A DNA stretch of 64,000 nucleotides from Halomarina salina (GCF_023074835.1 NZ_JALLGW010000001.1:2542001-2606000); one strand, 5' to 3'; shown: positions 25,096 to 34,468, numbered from the stretch's first letter. Made by a program: numbers and translations. Notes: generated from the letters alone by a model not told the origin.

Positions 25096-26934
25096 TCAGA
25101 TGGGTTTGAGCCGGCCGTCCTCGGGTTCGTAGCACTGGCCGCTCATCAGCGCGTCCTGGATGGCGTCGTCGACCGTCGACTCGTCCGCGCCGGTTCGGTC
25201 ACCGACGCGGGCGACGAGTTCCTCGCGCGGCGCACCGTCACCGTCGTCGAGCGCCTTCATCTCCTCGACGAGGACCGTGTCGAGGTCGGCGTCGGCCTCT
25301 GCGTCTGCATCCGATTCGTCCGCTGGCTCCGTGTCTCCGGCGTCGGTTTCGGGTTCGGGTTCGGTCTTCGGTTCTGCCTCGGACGCAGGTTCTGTCTCGG
25401 ACGCAGGTTCCGGCTCCGACCCACTCGCCGTCGCGTCCACGTCCGTCGCTTCGTCGTCGCTGGCCGGTTCGAACGAGGGCTCGTCCGGTTCGGAGGCCGG
25501 GGTGGCCTCCGAACCTGTCTCGGCGACCGCTGATTCGTCACTCTCGCTGGCGGGTTCGTCGAGGTCGTCCGCGTCCGGCGTCTCGATGTCGGCCTCGCCG
25601 GCCGGGTCCACCTCGTTGCCCGTCGAGAAGTCGGTGCCGAACTCCGACTCGACCTCCTCGCGGGTCTCCTCGTCCATCTCGTAGGCTCCCGCGTCGGCGT
25701 CACCGGACTCCGGTTCGGGCTCCTCGAACGACGGTTCCTCGGTCGACTCCTCGTCTGCTTCCGGAGCCTCGACCGGTTCGGTCCCGTCGTCCTCGTACTC
25801 TGTGTCGGGGTCGACGGTCTCTGCGGCGTCCGCGACCGTCTCCTCCGCCTCGGTCGGTTCTGCCTCCGTCGGTTCCGTCCCCGTCGGTGTAGTTCCCGAG
25901 GGTTCTGCTTCCGTCGGCTCTGCCCCGGATGGTGCTGCCTCGGCCGACGGCGACTCGGCGGCTGCCGACTCGTCGGACGCGCTCGGAGCGGACGACTCCT
26001 CCTCGGCGACCGGTTCGCCCGCTGGCTCCTCGCCCGCGTCGACGCCTTCCTCGACCGGTTCCGAGGACGGCTCCTCCACCGGGTCGCCCGTCGCGTCCGG
26101 TTCGTCGGTCGCCGCCGCTGGTTCCGGCGTCCCGGATTCGGGGGCTGAACCGTCTGCAGACCCCTCTGGGCTCGCACTGTCGGCCACGCCGGCCGCCGCC
26201 ACCGACACGTCGACGTCGGCGGGGATGGCGGGCGTGAAGGACTCGTCGCCGCCCTCGCCGGGCGAGATATCGAGTTCGCGCACCTCGTCGGTCTCCCCGG
26301 CGACGCGTCGGACGGCGTCGAGCGCCACCTCCTGTAGCGCCGCGAGGTACGCCGTCGTCGTCCCGTACTGCTCGATGGCGATGGGGATGCCGGCGGCGAG
26401 GCTGGCGTCGACGCCCGCCTCGCGGAGCGCGGTGGCCAGCGTGTCGCCGGTCAGCCCCGTCTCGAGTGCGGCGGCGAACACGCCGATGCGTTCGAGCGTG
26501 CGTTTCGCGGCCGTCACGGTCCAGCGGTCGCGCGTCGGCGCGTCCACCTCGCTGACGGTCTCGGGCCTGACGCTCGTGTAGACGAGGTCCGAATCCTCGG
26601 GCTGGAACGTTCGGGCCTTACCAGTCACGGCGACGAACGACGGCGTCTCGGCGTCGTCGAGGAAGCTCATCGCCTCGGGCTGGTACTGCCCGGCGTAGAC
26701 GACGAACGCGCCCGTCGGGTCGACGACGCGCGCTCGCAGGATGCTGTCGCCGGCCTGGGCGACCTCGGTGAGGACGCCCGCGGCGAACAGGCGGTTGACG
26801 CGCGCGCCCGTCGGCGTGACGACGTAGTTCGGCGCACGCTCCTCGTCCGACTCGGAGTACGAGTAGCTCGCCTCCTCGAACTCGGCGGCGAACAGGCGGT
26901 AGGCGACCTCGCGGTTGCCGGGCGTCGAACTCAC
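25096..26934 (-). CDS. rpap1: RPA-associated protein with long acidic linker
   Basis: The first ~250 residues form the OB-fold-bearing COG3390-type RPA-associated domain (REVAYRLFAAEF, VVDPTGAFVVYAGQY, VRPETVSEVDAPTRDRW). Residues about 265-545 are a very acidic, repetitive Glu/Pro/Ser/Thr/Ala linker (PTEAEPTEAE-like units). The last 60 residues (ALDDGDGAPREELVARVGDR...) form a winged-helix-like domain. It partners RPA on single-stranded DNA. The GTG at 26934 was chosen because the family core begins right after it; the start is uncertain because the frame is open to 27057. The linker is unusually long. Confidence 0.85.
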   Translation of the reverse strand: MSSTPGNREVAYRLFAAEFEEASYSYSESDEERAPNYVVTPTGARVNRLFAAGVLTEVAQAGDSILRARVVDPTGAFVVYAGQYQPEAMSFLDDAETPSFVAVTGKARTFQPEDSDLVYTSVRPETVSEVDAPTRDRWTVTAAKRTLERIGVFAAALETGLTGDTLATALREAGVDASLAAGIPIAIEQYGTTTAYLAALQEVALDAVRRVAGETDEVRELDISPGEGGDESFTPAIPADVDVSVAAAGVADSASPEGSADGSAPESGTPEPAAATDEPDATGDPVEEPSSEPVEEGVDAGEEPAGEPVAEEESSAPSASDESAAAESPSAEAAPSGAEPTEAEPSGTTPTGTEPTEAEPTEAEETVADAAETVDPDTEYEDDGTEPVEAPEADEESTEEPSFEEPEPESGDADAGAYEMDEETREEVESEFGTDFSTGNEVDPAGEADIETPDADDLDEPASESDESAVAETGSEATPASEPDEPSFEPASDDEATDVDATASGSEPEPASETEPASEAEPKTEPEPETDAGDTEPADESDADAEADADLDTVLVEEMKALDDGDGAPREELVARVGDRTGADESTVDDAIQDALMSGQCYEPEDGRLKPI

Positions 26935-27022
26935 GCGAACCACCCCTGGTGGTGAGTGTGAGTAGAGCAGTCGCAGCCCGCGCAGCGCACGAGAGTGCGC
27001 GAGCAGGACCGTCTGGGCGTAC

Positions 27023-28297
27023 TCATCCGTCCACCTCCGCGAGCAGCGCGTCGGCACGGTCCTCGGCGGCCTCCTGGACGCGGTCGAACTCCTCGGCGTC
27101 GAGGTTCGCGCCGTAGTCGTCGACCGAGAGCGACCCGCGGACGCGGTACTCCTGCCCGACGATTCGGTCGGCGACCGTCTCCGCCACGACCTCCTTGTCC
27201 ATCGCGTCGCGGGCGTGGTCCAGCGCGTCCTCCAGCGTCCCGTCGTAGACGCGCTCGGTCAGTTCGCGGTCGAGCACCACGGTGACGGTGCCCGTTCCGT
27301 CGTCGAGGATGGCCTTCGTCCGCAGGTCGTCGACGCCCTCGACCTCGCCGTGGGAGCGACACTGCCCGTTCTGGATGACTCGGTTGCACTCCGGGCAGCG
27401 CTGGACGAGCCCCGAGCCGTCGCGCACGTCGAGCAGGCTGCCGACGAGTTCCACGTCGAACGCGCCGCCCCCGCGGACGGCCTCGCCCACGTCGAGGCGG
27501 CGGGCCGTCGCGCGCTCCTCCACCTCGCGGTCGAGTTCGCCGACGACGGTGAACTCCGAGAGGTTGACCGACGGGACGCCCCGGAACTCCCGGACGTAGA
27601 CGTCCTCGACGCGGAGCGACGCGCCCTCGACGATCTCCTCGCGGGGGTTCCAGTCGGTGAACGGCAGTCGCGCGGACTCGTCGGCGAACACGCCGGAGAG
27701 GATGTCGGTCTCGCCGTCGCGGCCGTCGATGGTCCGCTCTTCGACCTCCACGACGGTCACTTCGAGGGTCCGGCCGCGGTCGCCCGGCGAGAGGTCGGCC
27801 AGCGAGCGGTCGCCGCCGACCTCGTAGGGCACGTCGAGTTCCTCGTCGAGCGTCTCGACGTCGGTCGAGTCGCCGAGGTTCAGTTCTGGGTTCCCCTCCC
27901 ACTCGCGGACGCCCGCGTTGCCGGCGCGGATGGTGTCGCCAACCGCGAGGCCGAAGTCGTTCCACGCGGTGTAGGAGATGCGCCCCGTGTCGTCGGCCAG
28001 CTCGCCCTCGAAGATGGTGAAGTCGTCGCCCTGGTACCGGATGGTGCGCTTCCCGACGGTCAACACCCGGCCCGTGACGGTGACGCTCGCGTCGTCCGTC
28101 GACACCGCGCCGATCTCCTTGGTCGAGGGAGCGCTCCCGCCGCCACCGCCTCCGCCGCCGTACTTCCGGCGCAGGCTCTGAACCGCCTCGTCCATCGGGA
28201 CGTCGTACTCCACGAGCTTCCGCAGGTCGTCGCTGACCTCCTGTTTGTCCACACCGAGGTCGGAGGCGAGCTCCTCGGCAGTCTGGTCGATATCCAT
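27023..28297 (-). CDS. rpa1: Replication protein A, single-strand DNA-binding protein
   Basis: A 424-residue RPA. A helical N-terminal segment (DIDQTAEELASDLG...) ends in a Gly8 run, then come OB folds (VTVTGRVLTVGKRTIRYQGD; LEVTVVEVEERTIDGR) and a zinc finger CPECNRVIQNGQC near residue 297-310. It coats single-stranded DNA during replication and repair. The first gene of an rpa-rpap-rpe operon. A TATA-like GCTTTTTTAG lies 24-33 bases upstream of the ATG. Confidence 0.92.
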   Translation of the reverse strand: MDIDQTAEELASDLGVDKQEVSDDLRKLVEYDVPMDEAVQSLRRKYGGGGGGGGSAPSTKEIGAVSTDDASVTVTGRVLTVGKRTIRYQGDDFTIFEGELADDTGRISYTAWNDFGLAVGDTIRAGNAGVREWEGNPELNLGDSTDVETLDEELDVPYEVGGDRSLADLSPGDRGRTLEVTVVEVEERTIDGRDGETDILSGVFADESARLPFTDWNPREEIVEGASLRVEDVYVREFRGVPSVNLSEFTVVGELDREVEERATARRLDVGEAVRGGGAFDVELVGSLLDVRDGSGLVQRCPECNRVIQNGQCRSHGEVEGVDDLRTKAILDDGTGTVTVVLDRELTERVYDGTLEDALDHARDAMDKEVVAETVADRIVGQEYRVRGSLSVDDYGANLDAEEFDRVQEAAEDRADALLAEVDG

Positions 28298-28599
28298 CGT
28301 CTGAGAGTTCGGTCGACCTCCTAAAAAAGCATTCGCGCCTAGGATCTCGCTTCGAGTATTCGTTCCGTCTCGGGGTCAGATGTGCTCCGAACTGTGACTC
28401 GACTGTTACCCCGAAAGCCCCCGGACGCTCGGGTCGGTGCGGCGGGCGCGCTCCTCGTCACTCACTTCGTTCGTTCCTGCGGTGCTCACCCGTCCGCGCC
28501 GTCGTCCTCGCGCCGGCCCCTTTCAGTCCCACCCGTAGTTCGAGAGGTGGCCGTTCCGAGACACGAAACCGGTTAGTCGTCGCTCTCTGACGTACTGGT
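28298..28599. other. Divergent intergenic region between rpa and the riboflavin/F420 reductase gene
   Basis: The left edge holds the rpa promoter (28321-28330). From about 28420 to 28535 the minus strand reads the motif GGGTGGGACTGAAAGGGGCC (28513-28534) followed by GAACGAACGAAGTGAGTGAC, a composition common in haloarchaeal intergenic DNA. No convincing gene is present; short frames here lack family features. Confidence 0.6.
28321..28330 (-). promoter_or_regulatory. TATA-like element of the rpa operon
   Basis: On the minus strand this reads GCTTTTTTAG, 24-33 bases before the ATG at 28297, which is the spacing of a haloarchaeal TATA box for a leaderless transcript. Confidence 0.55.
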
Positions 28600-29268
28600 G
28601 TGTACGTCCACGTCAACGCCGCTGTGAGCGCGGACGGGAAGCTCTCGACGCGGCGACGCGAGCAGGTACGCATCTCGGGCGACGAGGACTTCGCCCGCGT
28701 CGACCGGCTCCGGGCCGAGAGCGACGCGGTGCTGGTCGGGGTCGGGACCGTGCTGGCAGACGACCCGTCGCTGGTCCGGTTCGACCGCGAGCACCGGGAG
28801 ACGGTCGAGAAGTCGGGGGTCCCGACGCGCGTGGTGGCGGACTCGCGGGCGCGGACGCCGCCCGACGCGGCCATCCTCGCGGGCGACGCCCCGACGACGG
28901 TGCTGGCGAGCGAGGTCGCACCGAGCGAGCGGGTGGAGACGCTCCGAGAGGTAGGTGCGAGTGTCGTCGTCGCCGGCGAGGACCGCGTGGACCTCACGCG
29001 TGCGTTCGACGAACTGGAGTCCTCGGGCGTCGAGGACCTCATGGTCGAAGGGGGCGGCGAACTCGTCTTCTCGCTGTTCGAGGCGGGACTGGTCGACGAC
29101 CTCACGCTGTACGTCGGCAGCCTCGTCCTCGGCGGACGCGACGCTCCGACCATCGCCGACGGCGAGGGGTTCGTCGACCGAGAGACGTTCCCGAGGCTCT
29201 CGCTGGACGGCGTGGAGCGACTGGACGACGGCGTGGTGCTCGGCTGGTCCGTCGAGGAACAGGCGTAG
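28600..29268 (+). CDS. 2,5-diamino-6-(ribosylamino)-pyrimidinone 5'-phosphate reductase
   Basis: A 222-residue RibD C-terminal-type reductase, the stand-alone archaeal form (ArfC/Rib7-like). It has the substrate and NADPH motifs VNAAVSADGKLSTR, DAVLVGVGTVLADDPSL and the MVEGGGEL loop near residue 149-155. It reduces the ribose of the GTP-derived pyrimidine on the way to riboflavin and to the deazaflavin F420. The GTG at 28600 directly precedes YVHVNAAVSADG, leaving no longer option. It is a single gene, divergent from the rpa operon. Confidence 0.9.
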   Translation: MYVHVNAAVSADGKLSTRRREQVRISGDEDFARVDRLRAESDAVLVGVGTVLADDPSLVRFDREHRETVEKSGVPTRVVADSRARTPPDAAILAGDAPTTVLASEVAPSERVETLREVGASVVVAGEDRVDLTRAFDELESSGVEDLMVEGGGELVFSLFEAGLVDDLTLYVGSLVLGGRDAPTIADGEGFVDRETFPRLSLDGVERLDDGVVLGWSVEEQA

Positions 29269-29341
29269 CGAGACGAGTGACCACCCACCGAGCGCGGTGG
29301 TCGGGGCGACGACGCCGGTAGCGGGCGGCGTCGGTGTCGGT

Positions 29342-30892
29342 TCAGGCGGGGTCCGTCGTGTGGCCGCCCGACGACCGCTCCGGGTCGGTCTCGCCGGGCG
29401 GGTCCTCCCGGAGCGACTCGGTCCGCTCGCGGTGGAACTGCTCGCGGCGTTCGGCGACCGCCGCGTGGAGTCGCTCCTCGACCTCGACCCGCAGGCGTTC
29501 GGCGTCGTCGGCGTCGACGTCGACGGCCTTCGCGTCGTCACCGCCTCGGCCGCCCGACCCGGCGGTGTCGATGACCAGCGTCGCCAGGTCGCGGCGGCGC
29601 TGGAACACCGTCTCGGCGGTGGTGACGGTCTGGATGCGGTGGTACGGCACGACCACCTCGCGCTGGACCAGGTAGCCGTTGCGCACGAGGACGTAGTCGT
29701 CCTGAACGGCGTAGCCTCGCACGCTCCACGTCGCGTGTGCAGCCACGGGGACGACCGGCAGCAGGACGAGCGTCCCCCACCACGCGCCGTCGAGCGGCGT
29801 CCACCGGACGATACCGTAGGCGAGCGCCACCACGGCCAGCGCGACGACGAGGTACCGGACGGCGTAGCGCGTCCGCGCTCGCTTCGGCGGGCGGACGTAC
29901 GACGGGTCCTCGAACGACTCGATGGACCGCGCCAGCGACAGTACGCGGCCGCGTTCGGCGAACGGGACGGCCGACTGCGACCCGCCCTCGCCGGGCGCGT
30001 ACCCCGCCGTCACGACGGCGAGCGACCCGTAGCCGATGGCCCGCGCCAGGACGTTCGCCGTGACCGAGAGCGACTGGACCTTATCGAGCGGGATGGTGCC
30101 GCTGTAGCGCTGGAGGAGACCGCGCTCGTAGCGCAGTTCGTCGTGCGCCCGCGAGAGTCGGAACCCGTAGTAGTTCGATACGGCGACGGCCCCGCCGACC
30201 AGCGCCGCGACGACGTAGAGCGCGAACACGCCGCCGACGCCGAGCGTGATGGGCGACAGCTGGACCAGAAGCGGGCGAGCGGGGTCGACGACGTCGCCCA
30301 GTGACGGCGCGAACACCGGGACCGCGAACGAGAGGAAGGAGAGGACACGGAGGTCGACGGAGACGAACCCGAGCAGCAGCAGTTCCTTCGGTGAGATGGC
30401 GTACAGCGCCTCTTCGGCGTCGCGGTCGTCGTTCGTCCGCGTCTCGTCGGTCGACTCTCCGCGCTTGCGTCGACCGATGTCGTCCTGAAGGCGGCGCGCT
30501 TCGGACCGCGAGACGTACCGGAGCGACGCCTCGGTGCCGCTCCCGCCGGCGGTCTCCAGTCGCACCTCGGCGATGCCCAGCGCTCGCTGGACCGGGTTGG
30601 CCGCGATGTCCACGTTCTGGACCCGACGGAGCGGTATCTCGCGCGTCCGTCGCGAGACGACGCCCGACCGGATGTCGAACGTGTCCTCCGTGAGGTCGTA
30701 GCTGAACCGCCGGAGGTAGAGGACGTGATACCCCACCGAGACGCCGACGACGGCGACCACCGCACCGGCGAGGACGAGCATCGGGGGAGCCACCGAGGAG
30801 TCGGTGGTGAACGCGACGATGACGACGACCCAGACGAGCCGCGACAGCGAGTCGACCGCCCGGTACGGTATCGACCGCGGGGAGAGCCTCAT
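29342..30892 (-). CDS. YdbT-like membrane protein with bacterial-PH domains
   Basis: A 516-residue membrane protein. Pairs of helices (about 18-56; 170-235; 340-380) alternate with bPH2-type beta domains, each with the pattern Y.L..D.F.IRSG....R.REIPLRRVQNVD and the later repeats IPLDKVQSLSV and VPYHRIQTVTT. Three PH repeats in tandem fit YdbT. The family is linked to membrane or surface functions but has no settled role. ATG overlaps the preceding gene's stop (ATGA at 30889), so it is the second gene of a YdbS-YdbT pair. Confidence 0.87.
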   Translation of the reverse strand: MRLSPRSIPYRAVDSLSRLVWVVVIVAFTTDSSVAPPMLVLAGAVVAVVGVSVGYHVLYLRRFSYDLTEDTFDIRSGVVSRRTREIPLRRVQNVDIAANPVQRALGIAEVRLETAGGSGTEASLRYVSRSEARRLQDDIGRRKRGESTDETRTNDDRDAEEALYAISPKELLLLGFVSVDLRVLSFLSFAVPVFAPSLGDVVDPARPLLVQLSPITLGVGGVFALYVVAALVGGAVAVSNYYGFRLSRAHDELRYERGLLQRYSGTIPLDKVQSLSVTANVLARAIGYGSLAVVTAGYAPGEGGSQSAVPFAERGRVLSLARSIESFEDPSYVRPPKRARTRYAVRYLVVALAVVALAYGIVRWTPLDGAWWGTLVLLPVVPVAAHATWSVRGYAVQDDYVLVRNGYLVQREVVVPYHRIQTVTTAETVFQRRRDLATLVIDTAGSGGRGGDDAKAVDVDADDAERLRVEVEERLHAAVAERREQFHRERTESLREDPPGETDPERSSGGHTTDPA

Positions 30893-31428
30893 ACGGCGTC
30901 TTCACCCTCGGCGGCGATGGCGAGACGCTTCAGTCGCTCCTGTAGCTCCTCGGCGTCCTCGGGCGTCAGGCCCGGAATCGTCACGTCCGCGCCGCGGGAC
31001 CCGGCGGTGTAGACCACGACGCTGGCGAGACCGACGCTCCGTTCGAGTGGACCGCGGTTCGAGTCGACGTGCTGGATACGGACGTAGGGGACGACGGTCC
31101 GCACCCTCGTCAGCACGCCGCGGCCGAGGAACAGCGAGTCCGACCGGACCTGAAAGCGCCAGATGCGGTAGCGTGCCAGCGCGAACCCGACTGCGAGGAG
31201 GCCCACGACGACGAACGCGACGACGCCGGGCCAGAGGAGGCGGTCGACGGCGTAGCCGATGGCTCCGACGATGGCACCGACGACGACCGCCGAGATGATG
31301 GCCTGTACACCCCAGACGTAGCGCACTCGCGGGTCGAGCGACCGCATCGGCCCGGTCAGCGGCTCGCGGTCGTCCGGCGTAGCCGACCGGTCGACCGCGT
31401 GGTCGGCGTCGCCGTCTGCGGTCTTCAT
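30889..31428 (-). CDS. YdbS-like membrane protein with one bacterial-PH domain
   Basis: A 179-residue protein: a hydrophilic N-terminus, two helices (about 40-60 and 65-85) and one bPH2 domain (RIWRFQVRSDSLFLGRGVLTRVRTVVPYVRIQHVD). It ends with an acidic tail. Partner of the adjoining YdbT-like gene through an ATGA overlap. This is the common bacterial and archaeal YdbS/YdbT operon arrangement. Confidence 0.85.
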   Translation of the reverse strand: MKTADGDADHAVDRSATPDDREPLTGPMRSLDPRVRYVWGVQAIISAVVVGAIVGAIGYAVDRLLWPGVVAFVVVGLLAVGFALARYRIWRFQVRSDSLFLGRGVLTRVRTVVPYVRIQHVDSNRGPLERSVGLASVVVYTAGSRGADVTIPGLTPEDAEELQERLKRLAIAAEGEDAV

Positions 31429-31578
31429 CGTCGTACAGACGACGCGTAGCGGTAAAAAGCTGGGTGGGACACGGAGCCGTGAATCGAGTGACTGCAGGCC
31501 AGTGAGCCAGCGAAGACCGGCCCACCAGCGACCGTCACGGTGACCGACTCCGTCCCGAGCGACTCCGCCCCGACCGAC

Positions 31579-32289
31579 TCAGACCCGCCGCAGTCGGTCG
31601 GCGCGCACCTCGACGCCGGGGGCGTAGTGACAGAGCGGGTCGCCCTCGGGCGTCTCGAACCGGTTCGCCCGGAAGCAGCCGTTCCGGCGGACGGTGAGGG
31701 CGGCCGGTGCGAGCGTCCACGGGTCGTGACGGACCTCGCCGATCCAGAGGCGGTCGCTCGACCCCTCGTACCCCTCCCGCACCGCGTCGACTCCGGCGGT
31801 GTAGAAGCGATAGCGCTCGGTCAGGAACTCGGCGCGTTCCCGGTCGGCGAGCGGTTCGTCGAGGGGGGCATAGTCGGCGTCGAACGCGAGGGGCGGTGCG
31901 TCTCGCTCCACGCGCCGCGACCGGAAGCGGAAGCCCTCCTCGCGGTCCGTGATGCGCATCGACGCGGTGTAGTACGGTAGTTTGACGAGTCGGCGCGCGG
32001 CGGCGACCCCGAGGCGGTCCCCGGCGTCGAGGTTGAAGAAGTAGATGCCGGGCGTTCCGTCGTGCGTGACGTACGTCCGGAGGTTGAGTTCGGGGAAGGT
32101 GAAGCCGAGCGACGGCGGCATCCCGCGGAGACGGACGTCCTCCATCAGGAAGCCCACGACGCCGAGCCACGCCCGTCCGTCGTGGGTATCGACGTCCAGA
32201 TCGTCCGGGAGGCGCGGGTCCACGACGGACGGTTCCACCGGCCAGTGGGCGAACAGCGCGTCCCGCCACGTCATCTCGACCAGCGACAT
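31579..32289 (-). CDS. DUF2071/YqjF family protein
   Basis: A 236-residue protein. The start WRDALFAHWPVEPSVVDPRLP and the middle GFTFPELNLRTYVTHDGTPGIYFFNLDAGDRL match the YqjF/DUF2071 family, thought to be related to acetoacetate-decarboxylase-like folds. No enzyme activity is established. The ATG at 32289 is set by the conserved N-terminus. It is convergent with nothing; it stands between the PH-protein pair and a small plus-strand gene. Confidence 0.82.
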   Translation of the reverse strand: MSLVEMTWRDALFAHWPVEPSVVDPRLPDDLDVDTHDGRAWLGVVGFLMEDVRLRGMPPSLGFTFPELNLRTYVTHDGTPGIYFFNLDAGDRLGVAAARRLVKLPYYTASMRITDREEGFRFRSRRVERDAPPLAFDADYAPLDEPLADRERAEFLTERYRFYTAGVDAVREGYEGSSDRLWIGEVRHDPWTLAPAALTVRRNGCFRANRFETPEGDPLCHYAPGVEVRADRLRRV

Positions 32290-32478
32290 ACCGGACCTAC
32301 GCGGGCCACGGATTTCGACGTTGTCGTTCCCGACCGCTCCTCGGTAGACGTGGCGAGAACGCCCGCCGACACACGAGAGAGCTGCTCGAAGGACTGTCAC
32401 CGGCACTGACGGACGGTACGGTTATTCGAAGCGGTTCCCAGTGTGTCAGTACGGGACACCCGTCCCGGCGATACCACC

Positions 32479-32790
32479 ATGACCGACCGAGACAGCGACG
32501 CGTGGCGCGAGGCGGAGACGACGAGGACCGCGAGGCTCTGGGCGCGCGGGCTCCAGACGATGTTCGCTGGCGGCCCGGAACTGGCCCGACTCAACGGCGA
32601 GACGATGCGACTGACGCTGGCTCCCTACACGTCGTCGGGCCAGCGCGACCGGGGCGTGGCCGAAATCGCCCCACGTAGGGCAGCCACCCCCGAGACCACT
32701 CGGACACCCACGCAGACGCCACCAGCGACCGACGACCCGTTCGACGAGTTCCTCGCGGGGTTCGAACCGGAACTCCCGCTGACCCACTGA
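32479..32790 (+). CDS. Hypothetical haloarchaeal protein (103 aa)
   Basis: Starts MTDRDSDAWREAETTRTAR. The first half is helical and basic-acidic mixed (ARLWARGLQTMFAGGPELARLNGETMRL); the second half is Pro/Thr-rich and ends PFDEFLAGFEPELPLTH. No membrane segment or Cys. I do not recognise it. Codon use (strong G/C at third positions) supports real coding. It is convergent with the aldo/keto reductase gene. Confidence 0.5.
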   Translation: MTDRDSDAWREAETTRTARLWARGLQTMFAGGPELARLNGETMRLTLAPYTSSGQRDRGVAEIAPRRAATPETTRTPTQTPPATDDPFDEFLAGFEPELPLTH

Positions 32791-32841
32791 GAAGGGTGCG
32801 TCGAGACGTAACGAAGTGCGCGTGCAGTGCTGTGACCGACG

Positions 32842-33816
32842 TTACTCGTGGCCGGCGACCCGGACCGGCTCGTACGGTTCTTCGAGGAACGCGACGTCGG
32901 AGTCCGAGAGGTCGATGTCGAGCGCCTCGACGGCCTCTTCGAGGTGCTCGACACTCGTCGTCCCGACGATGGGGGCGTCGACCCACTCCTTCGAGAACAG
33001 CCACGCGAGACTGATCTGGGCCATCGTCGCCCCCTCGTCTTCGGCTAGTTCCTGGACCCGTTCGTTGACCGCCTTCCCACCGCCCTCGAAGTACGGGTGC
33101 GACTGGGCGTGGCTGTCGGACTTCCCGCGGGTCGTCGCGTCGAACTCCTCGTGCGGGCGGGCGAGGTAGCCACGGGCTAGCGGACTCCAGGGGACGACGC
33201 CGACGTTCTCCTGTTCGCAGAACGGGAGCATCTCGCGTTCCTCCTCGCGGTACAGCAGGTTGTAGTGGTTCTGCATCGTGGCGAACCGTTCGAGGTTCTC
33301 CACCTCGCTCGTGTGGAGGGCCGCTGCGAACTGGTAGGTGTGCATCGAACTCCCGCCGACGTAGCGGGCCTTCCCCCGACGGACCGCGTCGTCGAGCGCC
33401 CGCATGGTCTGCTCGATTGGCGTGTCGTAATCCCAGCGGTGGGTCTGGTAGAGGTCGACCGTCTCCATCCCGAGCCTGTCCAGCGAGGCGTCGAGCTGGT
33501 TCTCGATGGCCTTGCGCGAGAGGCCGCCGGAGTTGGGGTCCTCCTCGTCCAGCGGGAAGTACCCCTTCGTCGCGACGACCTGCTCCTCGCGGCGGCCCTC
33601 CAGGGCCTTCCCCAGGATGCGCTCTGACTCGCCACGCGAGTACATGTTGGCCGTGTCGAAGAAGTTGATACCGAGGTCGATGGCCCGGTCGACGAGTTCC
33701 ACCCCTTCCTCTTCGCCGAGCACCCAGTCGCGCCAGTCGCTGGTGCCGAAGCTCATACAGCCCAGACAGATGCGCGAGACGGTCATCCCCGTGTCTCCGA
33801 GCGTGGTGTACTCCAT
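32842..33816 (-). CDS. Aldo/keto reductase
   Basis: A 324-residue AKR barrel enzyme. The catalytic tetrad is visible: Asp and Tyr in FFDTANMYSRG (near 53-63), Lys in VVATKG (near 84) and His in YQTHRWDYD (near 125). The C-terminal GTTSVEHLEEAVEALD helix carries the NADPH phosphate-binding region. It belongs with the YajO/general-stress AKR group that reduces aldehydes or opens sugar substrates; the substrate is not known. The ATG at 33816 precedes the typical EYTTLGDTGMTVSRICLG. Confidence 0.92.
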   Translation of the reverse strand: MEYTTLGDTGMTVSRICLGCMSFGTSDWRDWVLGEEEGVELVDRAIDLGINFFDTANMYSRGESERILGKALEGRREEQVVATKGYFPLDEEDPNSGGLSRKAIENQLDASLDRLGMETVDLYQTHRWDYDTPIEQTMRALDDAVRRGKARYVGGSSMHTYQFAAALHTSEVENLERFATMQNHYNLLYREEEREMLPFCEQENVGVVPWSPLARGYLARPHEEFDATTRGKSDSHAQSHPYFEGGGKAVNERVQELAEDEGATMAQISLAWLFSKEWVDAPIVGTTSVEHLEEAVEALDIDLSDSDVAFLEEPYEPVRVAGHE

Positions 33817-33919
33817 GCCGGTGACTCACGGGGCACCGGTATAACTCTCGGGACGGGGCGATTCGGTGACGCTGTCGGGCGACGACGGTGTGAAGGGACC
33901 GGGCGGCGTAGCGACTCCC

Positions 33920-34378
33920 ATGTCGCTCTCGCTCTCCCGCACGTCCGACGGGATGCGCGTCGAGGTCGCCCGCGATATCGACGCCCCCGCCGACGCGCTC
34001 TGGACGCTCCTCCGGGACACGACTCGCTGGCCGGAGTGGGGGCCGAGCGTCCGCGCCGTCGACTGCGACGTGCGGTACGTCGAGCAGGGAACGACTGGCC
34101 GCGTCCAGCTCGACGCGCCGGGAACACCCTGGGCACGGTTTCGAATCACCTCGTGTACGGACTACCGCTGGACGTGGTCGGTGAGTCCGCCGCTGACCGA
34201 CGCGGTCCGGAACGTGCTCGACCTCGGGCCGACGCTCCCGGCGACGGGCCACCGCGTCGAACCGCTCGGCGAGGGGTGCTGTCGGGTCGTCTTCGAGATT
34301 CCGCCGCTCGGCGCGGGCTACGCAGTCGTCTGTCGACGGGCGCTGGCGACGCTGGACGACCTCGCACGAGAGGCGTGA
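33920..34378 (+). CDS. SRPBCC (START-like) domain protein
   Basis: A 152-residue protein of the polyketide-cyclase/START-like superfamily: VARDIDAPADALWTLLRDTTRWPEWGPSV is the standard first helix-and-loop, and a final long helix (RRALATLDDLAREA) closes the pocket. It probably binds a hydrophobic ligand. The ATG at 33920 precedes the first strand; an upstream in-frame start would add poorly ordered sequence. A second SRPBCC gene lies at 36850. Confidence 0.82.
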   Translation: MSLSLSRTSDGMRVEVARDIDAPADALWTLLRDTTRWPEWGPSVRAVDCDVRYVEQGTTGRVQLDAPGTPWARFRITSCTDYRWTWSVSPPLTDAVRNVLDLGPTLPATGHRVEPLGEGCCRVVFEIPPLGAGYAVVCRRALATLDDLAREA

Positions 34379-34468
34379 GTGCAGTGAGAACAGGGCGCAC
34401 GGTCCGGGGGCGGTCTGCAGGAGAGGGGGGAAACGCGGGGCGGTTCGGTCGTCGAGTGCGGTGTCGGC

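Noticed and set aside
28513-28534. Degenerate CRISPR repeat end (GGGACTGAAAGG is reminiscent of haloarchaeal repeats)
   Set aside because: Single occurrence, no array or cas genes.
32591-34252. 553-residue minus-strand frame
   Set aside because: Arg/Gly-rich shadow of the aldo/keto reductase gene in another frame.
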